From Yponomeuta sedellus (lineage: Eukaryota > Arthropoda > Insecta > Lepidoptera > Yponomeutidae), in NCBI GenBank assembly GCA_934045075.1, contig OW203725.1, positions 19,613,497 to 19,677,496 on the forward strand: a stretch of 64,000 nucleotides of DNA. Direction: 5' to 3'. Positions 46,727 to 57,360 of this stretch are shown piece by piece. Every line of letters starts with the position of its first letter. Positions within the stretch are counted from its first letter, which is position 1. The position numbers were made by a program, and so were the translations under genes. The notes under the pieces are model-generated. The model worked only from the letters and a program-made list of their open reading frames with translations. It was not told where the DNA came from and did not search any database.

Positions 46727-47388
46727 ACATTATGATATAAGTGCGGTAAGTTGAAAATTACAGCCGAGGCGATATTACTAGCCCGACCCATCGGCGAGGG
46801 CTATAAGGAAGCAGAGGCTGTAATTTTCAAAGCGCATGTATGTCATACGACGTTTTATAACATATTTACGAGGAAATTAATAAAACTCGGACTTTGTTAT
46901 CATCACTACTTGACGACATTTTCAAATAAAAACAATACCTACATCGAAAAGAAAAAGCGCGCGGATAAATTTTTACTTGTCCACAAATAAGCGATGCGCG
47001 CGCATAAACTTTTTTTTTTTTTTTAGGCAAAGGTACAAAAACAGCCAGTATTACTAATAAAGTAAATTAATATTTTTGTGTTTTTGTTACAGAGGTTGTA
47101 ATTTATTGTCAAAATTAATTAAATTAAAGAATTGAATGTTTATTTGTTATATTTTATTTCCCAAAGTTAATTTTATTCATAAAGTATTGACCACTTTCTT
47201 GACATAAAACCTCTTTGCTAAGATTTTTAAAAGTATCGTTCATTTTTAGACGGAGTATCTTAAAACTTTATTAAAAAAAAAACACGTGCCTTTTACATTA
47301 CATTATCGCACAAGTACGTAATTAGATACATTACGATATTGAAATTAGTGTAATTACAAACACTTTACGAGCAAATATGTTATAATAA
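46727..47388 (+). mobile_element. Palindromic unit B
   Basis: Starts with a long hairpin (46732-46846: outer arm atgatataagtgcg, inner arm ttgaaaattacagcc with its complement at 46816-46830, apex gcccgacccatcggcgagggc). Next is an inverted repeat pair (ttataacatatttacgagg at about 46855; ctttacgagcaaatatgtta at about 47371) that encloses an AT-rich body without ORF. It ends against the boundary tagtacatta (47389-47398) of unit C. The left boundary is eroded into the microsatellite. Confidence 0.75.
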
Positions 47389-47942
47389 TAGTACATTATG
47401 ATATAAGTGCGGTAAGTTGAAAATTACAGCCGAGGCGATATTACTAGCCCGAACCATTGGCGAGGGCTATAAGGAAGCAGAGGCTGTAATTTTCAAAGCG
47501 CACGTATGTCATACGACGTTTTATAACATATTTACGAGGAAATTAACAAAACTCTGACTTTGTTATCATCACTACTTGACGACATTTTCAAATAAAAACA
47601 ATACATCGAAAAGAAAAAGCGCGCGGATTTATTTTTACAGTGCGTTCACATTAACTTGACGCGTGAGAGAATTGGTAGCACTGAGATGTTTACTGTTACC
47701 ATGTTAAATAAGAAATCATTCTCATTACTTGGGGAAAATAAAAGGATTGAGGGCTTGTTTTACCATCTTCCGATTAGGTCCAAAAGCTAATTCACATGTT
47801 ATGTCCTTGTTACCAATTCTCTCACGCGTCAAGTTAATGTGAACGCACTATACATTACATTATCGCACAAGTACGTAATGAGATACATTACGATATTGAA
47901 ATTGGTGTAATTACAACCACTTTACGAGCAAATATGTTATAA
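47389..47942 (+). mobile_element. Palindromic unit C (interrupted by a Tc1-like MITE)
   Basis: Near-identical sister of unit B, complete with the 10-base boundary tagtacatta at its start, the hairpin at 47398-47510, and both internal inverted repeats. Most of the body has been lost and a 213-base Tc1-like MITE sits in its place. Confidence 0.75.
47638..47850. mobile_element. Tc1/mariner-like MITE, short copy
   Basis: Same ends as 5133-6109 (CAGTGCGTTCAC...GTGAACGCACTA), flanked by TA (47636-47637, 47851-47852). It has lost the interior corresponding to about 5371-6070 of the long copy. Confidence 0.8.
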
Positions 47943-48127
47943 TAGTACATTACACAACTAGGGTGGTAATACAAAGAAAGGCCGAGATCGCAGAAGTTTG
48001 CGGCCCGAGCTGCAAGCGAGGGACGTAAATATGCGATCGAGAGCTTTCTTTGTTACCTCCCGTGTTGTGTACATCTTTTTTGTCTACACTTGGCCAGAAA
48101 GCGGCTTTTTTGCCAGGTGTGGCATAA
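47943..48127 (+). mobile_element. Palindromic unit E
   Basis: Boundary tagtacatta, then a hairpin with unrelated arm sequence (acacaactaggg ... cccgtgttgtgt, 47952-48070; apex gcccgagctgcaagcgagg), then a shortened second hairpin (acacttggccagaaagcg ... gccaggtgt) ending ggcataa. The same type recurs at 49041 and 62589. Confidence 0.75.
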
Positions 48128-48221
48128 TAGTACATTACACAACTAGGGTGGTAATACAAAGAAAGGCAGAGATCACGCTGCGCGTACGGAAAAAGCCGCT
48201 TTCTGGCCAGGTGTGGCATAA
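48128..48221 (+). mobile_element. Palindromic unit E', internally deleted
   Basis: Starts like unit E (tagtacattacacaac) but jumps from within the first hairpin (aggcagagatcacg) to the second half of the second hairpin (cgtacggaaaaagccgc ... gccaggtgtggcataa). Confidence 0.7.
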
Positions 48222-49040
48222 TAGTACATTATGACACTAGTGAGCTAAGTTGGTCATTACAGACGAGGTGGGTTTACTGCTCGAGCCGAAGGCGAGAGCA
48301 GTTATGGAACCGAGTCTGTAATGACCAATGCTCACGAGTGTCATACGACGTTTTTCAACACACTTGTGAGGAAAATAAAAAACAAGCACAGGTAAATAAA
48401 AATAAAAAGTACGCTAAAAATACTGACTCAGAAAAAGAGTTCGCGTTCTTTTCCGTTTTCCATGTTAGGAAATTTTCATACGCTGCGACATATTTTTCCC
48501 TACATTTCTCGGGTATCAAACTTTCATTGGCATTTTGCGCCTCATTAAGTATGTCTTGCGGAGTTAAAACCATATCCTCTTCAGTATCAATACTCGAACT
48601 CGACATTTTCACAATAAACAATGAAAAGTTTTATTTCTTGAGAACTGAGATTGAAAATGGCGCGCGCTTACTTTTTTAATTTGCGTGCTGTCAAATGTAG
48701 GCAAATGTAACAACTTCCATACAGCCTATAAATCGATATTTCTGAATTACAAGTTGGCTTTTAGATATGTCTATCTTTTTCTTATTTTGATTGCAATTTG
48801 ATGAAAATAAATGTTTAGTTATCGTATTTTGATACTAACGTGCATAAAATATAAATTAAATTATTATTTTTAGATATGAAAACTCTTTGCTGTCATTATT
48901 TGTCTGTAGTTGATAAAATTAAAACTATATTCATTACAGCACTTGTGCTGTAATATTATTACGCACGCGTGTATAATGGACAGCATTATGGTTCTTAAAC
49001 CGGTGTTATAAGAGTCACTTTACGAGCAAGTGTGTTGAAA
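48222..49040 (+). mobile_element. Palindromic unit D with a recombinase-like ORF start
   Basis: Boundary tagtacatta; hairpin 48230-48343 (outer arm atgacactagtgagc, inner arm ttggtcattacagac at 48250-48264 paired with 48314-48328, apex tcgagccgaaggcgag); inverted repeat pair caacacacttgtgagg (about 48357) and gagcaagtgtgttgaa (about 49024). The body carries the minus-strand ORF at 48355-48606. It is the same family as B and C, but with different arm bases. Confidence 0.75.
48355..48606 (-). pseudogene. Crypton/tyrosine-recombinase-like N-terminal fragment
   Basis: From the ATG at 48606 the protein begins MSSSSIDTEEDMVLTPQDIL; residues about 27-68 (SLIPEKCREKYVAAYENFLT, WKTEKNANSFSESVFLAYF) resemble the SAM-like core-binding domain that precedes the catalytic domain in eukaryotic tyrosine recombinases such as Cryptons, as I remember the family pattern (PEKS-x-ERY-x-x-Y...W...SFSE-x-VLLAYF). 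The similarity stops right after AYF, at the inverted repeat of the unit; the rest (FLFTCACFLF) is read-through. No catalytic domain (R...H-x-x-R...Y) is present, so this is an internally deleted, nonautonomous remnant. It lies wholly within palindromic unit D and is transcribed away from the right boundary. Could also be an unrelated short protein. Confidence 0.5.
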
Positions 49041-49260
49041 TAGTACATTACACAACTAGGGTGGTAATACAAAGAAAGGCCGAGATCGCAGAAGTTTGCG
49101 GCCCGAGCTGCAAGCGAGGGACGTAAATATGCGATCGAGAGCTTTCTTTATTACCTCCCGTGTTGTGTACATCTTTTTATGTCTACACTTGGCCAGAAAG
49201 CGGCTTTTTCCGTACGCGCGGCGTGCGGAAAAAGCCACTTTATTGCCAGGTGTGGCATAA
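49041..49260 (+). mobile_element. Palindromic unit F
   Basis: Same type as E: boundary tagtacatta, hairpin 49050-49168, then a second hairpin about 49185-49256 (acttggccagaaagcggc ... ttgccaggtgtgg). The right end ggcataa is followed by unrelated sequence, not by another boundary. The open minus-strand frame across it reflects the repeat only. Confidence 0.75.
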
Positions 49261-50205
49261 ATTATATTACATACCTACAGGATTATTTCTATGATGCGCA
49301 ATTTCTGATACACCCCATTTTTTGAGTGTGTGTTTTACAACAACTTTTGTTCTGTTTTTTAAACATCAGGGTTTATTTATACACCCATCCATACGCCTAT
49401 CCGTACGTCCTTAAACCCCACCTTAAAAAATATATGTTTCAAATACTTTTATTACACTTACATAAAAAAATCTGATGTCAGGATCGTGGCAAGTGGCAGT
49501 CCCTGGTCTCTGCCCACACGTCTGGAATACAGGCGTGAGTTATGTATGTACATTAAAATTATCTATCTTTGGAACTGTAATAGGTAGCTAGTTTTACAGG
49601 TAGCAAATTTTCACACAATATGTGTCATTACTAAAATTTCAAAATTAATAAATAGTGAAAATAAGGGCGGTCTCCATGCAACAAACGTGTTTATCGTAAA
49701 AAGTGTAATAAGTATATACAGGCACCTAGCTTGACTAACTTCTTTCACTTAGTTTAGATGGACTTCTAAAACGTTATCAATTTAATCTCTTGAATATCTA
49801 TGGCGATTTTTTTTAAATGTCTGTATGAAATTTATTATTTCTTGTACTTTTATGTAGGTTCTTGAGAGCTCTGAGTTCTTGTACTTTTATGTAGGTACAC
49901 CTCGCATCGTTTTTTAATCAAAAATAATGAAATCTGCGTCTTTCACGTGCGAAAGGAACATCACAGGAACGAGTCTCTAAAATCTTCTAGTCTAAAATGC
50001 ATAGTTCAATAGAATCATATTTAAGTAGTCCAGTAAGTAATGGTCGTTACATTCACACTGTCGATCTAGGAACCAATCGCTTTGCAATGGTATAACCCCT
50101 CTGCCCCTCTCGCGATTCGATCTTCTTCGCGAGAGATGCCTGTTTAATTTGCGCGGGTTATACCCAGACTTATTATAGGTACTCTAGTGGTTATATACTC
50201 CAAAG
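49261..50205. other. No gene recognised
   Basis: A LINE tail piece (gtcaggatcgtggcaagtgg) at 49478-49555 matches the 3' end of the LINE at 20380-20835. Otherwise no feature. The segment near 50190 is a palindrome-like tatatactccaaagagtata. Confidence 0.45.
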
Positions 50206-51030
50206 AGTATATAGGGAAGAGCGGGTGATCGTGCTCCTCCACTATAAAGGGAAATTTCCCGCCAGGCAGATCGTATGCCTGGGGACGGCCGGTCCAACTG
50301 TTGTTAGTCGGACGTTATATTTATGGTATGTCATTGAAACACTTTGATTGCTTGCGCGATGCAGGAATGTTGGAGTTTGTAGTGCGCGCGCAGAGTTGAC
50401 ATGTGCTCGCCACATCAACCCCCTTCAAGACCGTAGCTACGCATAGCTAGGTCTGATAGGAATCGAAGTCTGTGCTCTAAAGCCTGCAAGTGCCAGAGGA
50501 CGCTGAGTCAGTGAGTCGACTAGCGGTTGAGGGTATTCGGCGGCTAACAGTCTCTTCACCGGCGACAGTACCATGGAGACCGCGCATGTGGTAGGAACCA
50601 GTGAAGGCTGCTGTACCACTGGCAACGTGTGCTGTTGCTGTGTGACTGCCGTGCCGAGGAGTTGGATGAAGATCACCATCAGTCCCAGTAGTCGGTGCGT
50701 TGACTGTAGTGGAACTGATGAAGTGAGAGGGAAGATTGCTGGCCTTGCTTTAAGACTGATTTATGTGGGGTGCTGCGAGAGCGAAGGAAGGTTGACAATG
50801 TTCTGTCAGGGGTCACCACTATAGGGAAGAGCGGGTGATCGTGCTCTTCCACTATAAAGGGAAAATTCCCGCCAGGCAGATCGCATGCCTGGGGACGGCC
50901 GGTCCAACTATTGTTAGTCTGACGTTATATTTTTGGTATGTCATTGAAACACTTTGATTGCTTGCGCGATGCAGGAATGTTGGAGTTTTGTAGTGCGCGC
51001 GCAGAGTTGACATGTGCTCGCCACAAGTAT
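50206..51030 (-). mobile_element. TRIM-type miniature LTR retrotransposon
   Basis: Two direct repeats, 50211-50414 and 50821-51025, of 204-205 bases and nearly identical, enclose 406 bases without an ORF of any retroelement domain. The target duplication AGTAT is intact (50206-50210 and 51026-51030). On the minus strand each repeat starts TGTGGCGAGCACATG; the 5' repeat is followed by GTGGTGACCCCTGACAG, a primer-binding-site-like string as in BEL/Pao elements, and the 3' repeat is preceded by GAAGGGGGTTGA, a polypurine tract. Hence a nonautonomous LTR element, possibly mobilised by a BEL/Pao relative. Confidence 0.85.
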
Positions 51031-51236
51031 ATAATCACTATATACTCTTTGGTTATACCCCTGGAATGACATTGTACTGTTATTGCTTTGTAGACCACCA
51101 AATTGAGACTTGTCGTGCTTATTTCATTCTATTTGAAAGGGCCAGGTTATGAAGATCTAAATGAATGAAAGGACAATATAATAAATCAGTGAATGTTATT
51201 AAAAAAATATTGTAGCAGTAGGTATAATTATTGTAT

Positions 51237-51540
51237 TTTCTAAGGTTAACACGAGCACTACACATAATAAAAACTATATTTACATCTATTTTACTCGTTT
51301 AATTTTACATTTACAATTTACACTTTTGCAATCTCGGAAGACTAAGATTGTCCTCGTACCTTTAAATAAGTAATCTAAGGTATAGATATTCTCATTATTA
51401 CGATAATGCTTATTCTTTGATTCAGCCGCCAAAAGCATTTTTGTAATTTTGTATTTCTTTCCGCTCTCTGCTCTAACTTCACAGCAATTATTTCTGAGGT
51501 TGTCTAACTTGCTAAAGTCATAGTTTTCTGGTAACATTGT
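51237..51540. repeat. Penelope-like end plus unrecognised short frame
   Basis: 51237-51275 matches the right end of the Penelope-like element (ttttctaaggttaacacgag). A minus-strand frame (51537-51286, start MLPENYDFSKLDNLRNNCCE) follows; it has no domain I recognise, and may or may not belong to the element. Confidence 0.4.
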
Positions 51541-52059
51541 AATATTATTTAGTCTGGCAACATTTTCAATGGTTATTGGGTGTGTTCCGAAATTGGTAAA
51601 TACCCATAGACTTTGCGTAAGTACCTAACAAGAAATGTTCAGCCACTGTTCAGCTATATTTACTTTGAAGAATTTTTTTTATTTTCAATCCTAGAAATTA
51701 AATTTGTAAATTTAATTATGTAACAAAAATATAATTTGTGTTTTTCGCAGTTCCCGCAGCATTCATTTGAAATATAATTATTATGTTAGTTTGAAATGCA
51801 ATGATTGAGGTCAGTTTTCAGAATTCGTACCAAACCTATGTATCTATCCATCCAACCAATATCGCAACGCAAGATGGCGAGTTCATCTCCGGTTGGTTCT
51901 CTCCGTGTTATTTCGCATACATAATATCACGTATTTTTCCAATCTTCTCTTTTTGTATAATTTCAGTATTTCTCTATTTTGTGTATCTTCCTAAATCACT
52001 GTTTTGGTTGTTCAGAACAGTAAAAGTGACTAATATTTACTATAAAATGTGCATCTAAC

Positions 52060-52320
52060 CCACCTGAGGAATGTTGGTTTTTTCAGTGATTTGTGATTCG
52101 GTCAGGTGTTTTGGTTTTGGTCAAAATTAAAATTTTGTTCTTGCGCAGTGAGTGAATCGTGTTATTTCAGATGTATTTGTGTCGTGTGGATGTTAAGAGC
52201 CGAGACTGTTTTCAATGTGGGGAAACAGTAGCGTGAACTATTTGTTTTGATAGACGGTGATTAACTAAATTAGGAAGTCGGACTGCACCAGGGCCGGCTA
52301 GAGTGATGGCCTTCAGTGAG
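52060..52320 (+). other. Possible 5' leader and first coding exon of a plus-strand gene
   Basis: A leader-like stretch ends in gagtgATGGCCTTCAGTGAG followed by a strong GTGAGT donor at 52321. This would encode MAFSE and then an intron. No matching downstream exon was found in the window, so the gene would have a very long first intron. Low support. Confidence 0.25.
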
Positions 52321-54203
52321 GTGAGTTTCGATCACTTTATTTAATAAATTGTCTTGTTTGTTTTCTTTATCTTCCGGCAGGCAATCTATTTTGTTTATGT
52401 AACCTCTTTCCGAAATAGTGATAAAAAATAAGATGGAAGTCTTAGCTTGTGCCTCATCACCCTAGATCTAGTGATGAGGTTTTCCAATTTCAATTACTTA
52501 GCTTTTTTTGGTTATCACTTTTGCAACTCTAATTCTCATCTCATCTCTTCGTAAAATAGATAACATTATTTGTAGTTCAAGAACACCGAAGAAACACAGG
52601 GACCATAGCTTAATTCTCGGATAAGTTGTACATAATCACTTAAACCTTATTAGATCAAGCACTGGGTCTACTGGTTGGGCCTAGTCTAAGTATACTGCCA
52701 AAATATACTGCAAGGTGGACCTTTGTGTCCACTACCATAGATCTTAGAATCAGAGACCTCGTGAGTTTGTTATGTTATGTTACTTGTTATGTTGTTATGG
52801 TCTTTTCACACCACTGCTACATTTTGTGGAGCAGAATTTTGCTATGTGGATAACATTGTCAGTTACTATGCAAGTTATTTAAAAAAATTGCTCCACTAAA
52901 AGTTAAAACTGTGTATACACATCATTAAATTACTACAGTTCTAAAACACCGTGTGATGCATGACAGATATCAAAGTAAGATTTTGATCTGATATAATTTT
53001 TCAACTGATAATATATGACACATAGTCTTATTCCATTTTACTGTGATAAAATACAAAACTTTACTTGGAAATGTCAACTTAACATATCTTTTTTAAATTA
53101 AAGTTCTTTTTCTAGGTATTAACCTTTCAATTAGCAGCTCATAAACATGCAACTCTTCAGTGGATGTAGCAATTAAGGCAAAAACTTTGTGTATAAGTAG
53201 GTGGGATGAAAGTGAGAAAAAACTGGACATATTCTTCCAGACCAGCAGTATATTTTGTATAAAAGTTGATTGAAAAGACAATGCGACTGTTTTTGCACCG
53301 TTTCCCAATATTCTGTATGTGTGGCTGAGGCCTAAGGAGCCTTGAGACATACATACAGGCTGCTTCTAACCCGAGAACTTCATGTTTTGAATTAAGTATT
53401 TAGTGAACTTATTATTTATAAAGTTGGCCAGTGAAGCCCAAGTATTAAAAGGCAAAAAAGGTGAGGATTAGGCAACCACTTTCATCTCATTTAATCATTC
53501 ATCACTTTCGTGAGGGCCACCGATTGGCAATTTCAAGTGCTGAAGTTATTGAACACCTCAGACACTCAGTTTCTTCCCGTTAGAGAGTGGTGTTGCTGCT
53601 GTAGCGTCACAAATGTATATAACTTAGAAAAGAAAGTCATGCATGCTGGTATTCAAACCCACAACATCTAGATTGAACAGCTGGTGTTCTATCTACCGCT
53701 CTACTAAGTACCACTACTCATAACTGCTCAAAAGTAATTTATTTTCATTAATATAATTCAATTATTTAATTAATCAAATTGTTATCTTATTTAATGTGGC
53801 TTTGGCTGGAATAAAGTTATTTCTGTGTGAAAAAAATTGTCACAGTATAGCATCAATCATTACTACTAGGTGATGCAATAATGGCTCTGTGTCATTAGAT
53901 GAAGAATATTTTGGGACTATTGTGTGATTATAAATATTATTATTTATAATGCATCTAATGTCATACTCAAATGATATCCTTTTTGCCTATGATGTTATTA
54001 AAATACCTATTAGTCCAAATTTAGGCTAATATTTTTATTTATTTGATGGTGTCAATGGTGTCAAAGAATGATGCATGGTCTCAGTTAAATTCAACTTTTG
54101 GATTGCATCTTGCCTAAAACAGTATTGTCAAGCTGTCTTTGTTTTTCCAGTTAAGTCACAATTTTGTGTTCCTAACAGTCCGTCCATCTTTCCTGCTTGG
54201 TCG
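52321..54203. other. No gene recognised
   Basis: AT-rich. Contains a diverged copy of the family 3 SINE-like repeat (53520-53712, gttgctgctgtagcgtcac, reversed B-box aacccacaacatc). Confidence 0.4.
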
Positions 54204-54825
54204 TCAAAGACTAAATGACTTGCAGCCAATTTCCCGCAACTTAGGCGACACAAAACTGTTTTGGGTATTGCCTCTTCTATACTTCATCTCTTCGTTGAGC
54301 AAAACCGGACTGTGATCAACACCGAACAACCCTCGCCGATCGATTACTCGGGGAACATTTTCTGTCATTTTGTCGCGTTCAAAACCAAACAACCTTTTCA
54401 ATTTCCTGTAGAGGTGAAGGCGATTGTTCCTTTGTAACGAAGTAGAGCCAAAGAAAGTCCACGGTCTCGACGTCGACCGGGTCGATTGGCGTTCGCGGTG
54501 TAGTTGTTTCATAATAAGCGCTCGTTCCCACGCTCCGATTGTTATTCTGGACGTCAGGGCTTCGTGCGTGGCCGCCGAGGTGGCTGACACCGCTGCGTGG
54601 TAGGTACGTGGTAAGCGTGCTTTTGTTAACGCACTGGGCAAGGAAGCTAGGCGCATTGGCTATCGGCTTCTGACGATCTTCTGTCACCTCCTGCGACTTG
54701 ACTATTTTAGGAGACTCGATATTCAACATCGTGCCATTGGTGGCATCTTGCCGGATAGTAAAATGGTAACGTAGTGAAAGATCTGAGTACTTTTCCAAGA
54801 TGTCCATACCTGTGGCGCATTCCAC
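54204..54825 (-). other. Overlapping unrecognised ORFs
   Basis: Two long minus-strand frames overlap: 54825-54379 (starts MECATGMDILEKYSDLSLRY) and 54656-54204 (ends VSPKLREIGCKSFSL). Read as frame 1 then frame 2 they could form one protein of about 200 residues joined by a frameshift or by a small intron ending at an acceptor CTCTACAG near 54412. An acceptor-like TTTTAG lies just upstream of frame 1. No domain recognised; it could be an exon of a minus-strand gene, a decayed gene or chance. Confidence 0.3.
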
Positions 54826-54830
54826 TTGCT

Positions 54831-57265
54831 AAAATTGCGGTTTTTTTAATTTAAAACCCGTGGTGAGTTAGAGAAATGCTTTGTAAAAGTAAAATATTTA
54901 ACAACTGCAAATGTTGCCTCATCGCCTAGCTTACACACAGTTAAATAAACAACATTGTTTGCGGTAAAGTGACGGGTCTTATCTATTTGGGCCGCGGCTT
55001 CCTCGTAGGGCCTCACAAACTATGAATCCGCATTTACATTTTCCATGAGTCGCTCGGGTGCGTTGGCAAGGATGCGACTGCACTAGTGTAGAACTAGTAC
55101 AGAACATAAGAAAGGGTCCCTCGCGTCTCATGTCCTGAGAAAACACACAAGCTCCGAGGACGTTTCGGAATGTAGATCAACCATTATCTGAAACAGGTAC
55201 AATCGCAACAAACCCGAATCTTTACACCCTCGAGGTAATTTCTGACGAATAAACGTAGAGTTGCCACGAGTGCAAATTAATTCCGCAATTGCTTCGCGGA
55301 TTTGGGCGAGATAATTTGAATAGCGGCGGCGTGGCACATCGGAGCTTAATGAAATTCCAAGTATTAAGTTGCCAAACGAGAATTCCCGCACAACCTGTCG
55401 TAAATTTGTTTCTCGACACACATGGCATAAAGCAATTTGGATGAAAATACCTATGCAGAGTTCATGTGGAAGAAAATAGGTAAGTGCAGGCCCGATTAAG
55501 TTAGACAGACGTCCTTCAGTAACCTTTTACTCGATGATAAATAGCACATAATTGCTGCGCTCAAAAAGACCTCTATCATGGGATACTTACCACTGACTTT
55601 CGTTGACTGTTCGTTCAAGGCAATGTTTGTCCAGCTGCTCTCAACTTTAATAACTTGTTGCTCAATCGGGTTTACATTAACTACTTCCAGTAAGTAACAT
55701 TATTTGTTTTGACAATACCATGGATTCTTCCGAGGACAGGCTCGTAGATTGTGTTGATTCAGGAAAATCCAGCTTACACCGCCGACTGTGGTCGTGCGCG
55801 TTGGGTCGTCGACCCCGGACTTATCAACAATCAAACTTGAGCCCTTGTGTCGTTGTACAACGGCGTATTTGCATAGGAATCGGGGTTAGCTCAGAGACAA
55901 AAAATGTGATAAACAAATATATCACATAACATCCGAAGAAATTATCATGCAAAATAGTAATTAGTGGTCATAAAAAGTGATTAAAGAAATTGTTAAATAA
56001 TAGTGATTTTATATGGGCTTTTTGCCGTATTTGACATTTAAGGGAAATCAAAACATTTAAAATTTTCGCACTCAATGAGTATCCGAGAACAGGCCCATGC
56101 TTAAAAAGCATTTGCGGAAAATCTGTCTTTTTGATACGCAATTTTGCATGATTTTGTAATTTGCACTTGAAAATTTTCGATACCAACGTGAAATGGTTGT
56201 TCAGACCTAATAAGTTTTGTTGGGCTCTTAACTAGTTTTGATTTCATCAATGGTTTCACACTTGCTGTTATTGAAATTTATTTGTGTCCTCTTCACAAAA
56301 TTAAAAAGTTTCATTGTGATCATCTGACATCGTAAGTTTGCATTGGCGGAGGGGTTTCATGTAGGACTTTTTAGTGTTAGTTTCCATTAGCGCACCTAGG
56401 GATTTTGTCCAGTACATATGCCTAGACGTCCAAGTGAATTGTTTGTTTTACTTGTAATTAAACAGTTAGAAATTCTTGAATGCTGTCGAGCGTGGGCAAA
56501 GGTTGTAAGGTTGTTATTGCCTACCCTTGCCCCCTATGGTGATTTGTAAATTAAAACCAAACAAGGTTTGTGTGGGGACCGTCTCGCAGCAACCAGCGGC
56601 ATGTGAGACATAACTAGCACACGTATGCCAAACAAACAAACCAACGCCAGCGACGACGGCACATTGCGGATAATCACCGTGGCACACACCGAAATGGGGA
56701 GTCTTTATCGGGTTTATATGTAATACAACAACAAAAAGTGGGTAGAATATGGAATGTCCTAGTCTTCTTCTTTTGGTCCACTGTCGTCAGGCTATACTAG
56801 TCCCACTGCTGGTCATAGCCTCCCCTAGTAAGCGCCATAGCGCCAGGGCGCTAGGCAAGCTGAAGACAGGTCTTCAGCTTGCCCCATCCAGGGTCTGCCT
56901 GCAAAGTTATCGACATAGCTCAGAGTATTAGCAAGCTGAAGTTGCAGTGGGCTGGCCATTTCTTGCGAAGAACCGACAACCGTTGGTCCACTGAGTAGAG
57001 TAAACTTAAAACTCTACTTCCTACAAAAATACACAAGATCATTGATCAATTAGTCTATATTCAAATCAAGTTTTAATTTTTATATTTATACATGATATTT
57101 AACAAGATGCGAAAGTAACCTGCCTGTCGGATTGTTGCGTTAGGTTTTTTAGGATTAGGGCCAAATAAACTATGTGGCTCTGCCAAAAGTTTTTTATATT
57201 AATTTATTTTACAAGACATTTCTAAACGCGCTTAAATAAACTCCAATTTGTCTCTAAATGTTGGC
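54831..57265. other. No gene recognised
   Basis: Includes a GC-richer stretch at 54990-55870 with short frames lacking domains, and a LINE tail at about 56895-57000 (plus-strand LKLQWAGHFLRRTDNRW, an RTE C-terminal motif). Confidence 0.4.
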
Positions 57266-57277
57266 AAAATGTAATGT

Positions 57278-57348
57278 AAAAACCTATTTAGAGGCAAAAA
57301 TTATTTGTTCCTTAGCACGGGTTAGTGCATTAAAAATAAAAATAGTAT
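57278..57348 (+). mobile_element. 5'-truncated family 1 SINE with target duplication
   Basis: Only the family tail is present (aacctatttagaggc, ccttagcacgggttagtgca, aaaaataaaaatagtata), flanked by the direct repeat AAAATGTAATGT (57266-57277 and 57349-57360). This fixes the 3' end of the SINE family and shows that it moves by target-primed reverse transcription. Confidence 0.8.
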
Positions 57349-57360
57349 AAAATGTAATGT

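Noticed and set aside
47950..48219. Short ORFs on both strands within units E and E'
   Set aside because: Hairpin sequence gives mirror-like frames on both strands; no domain is visible.
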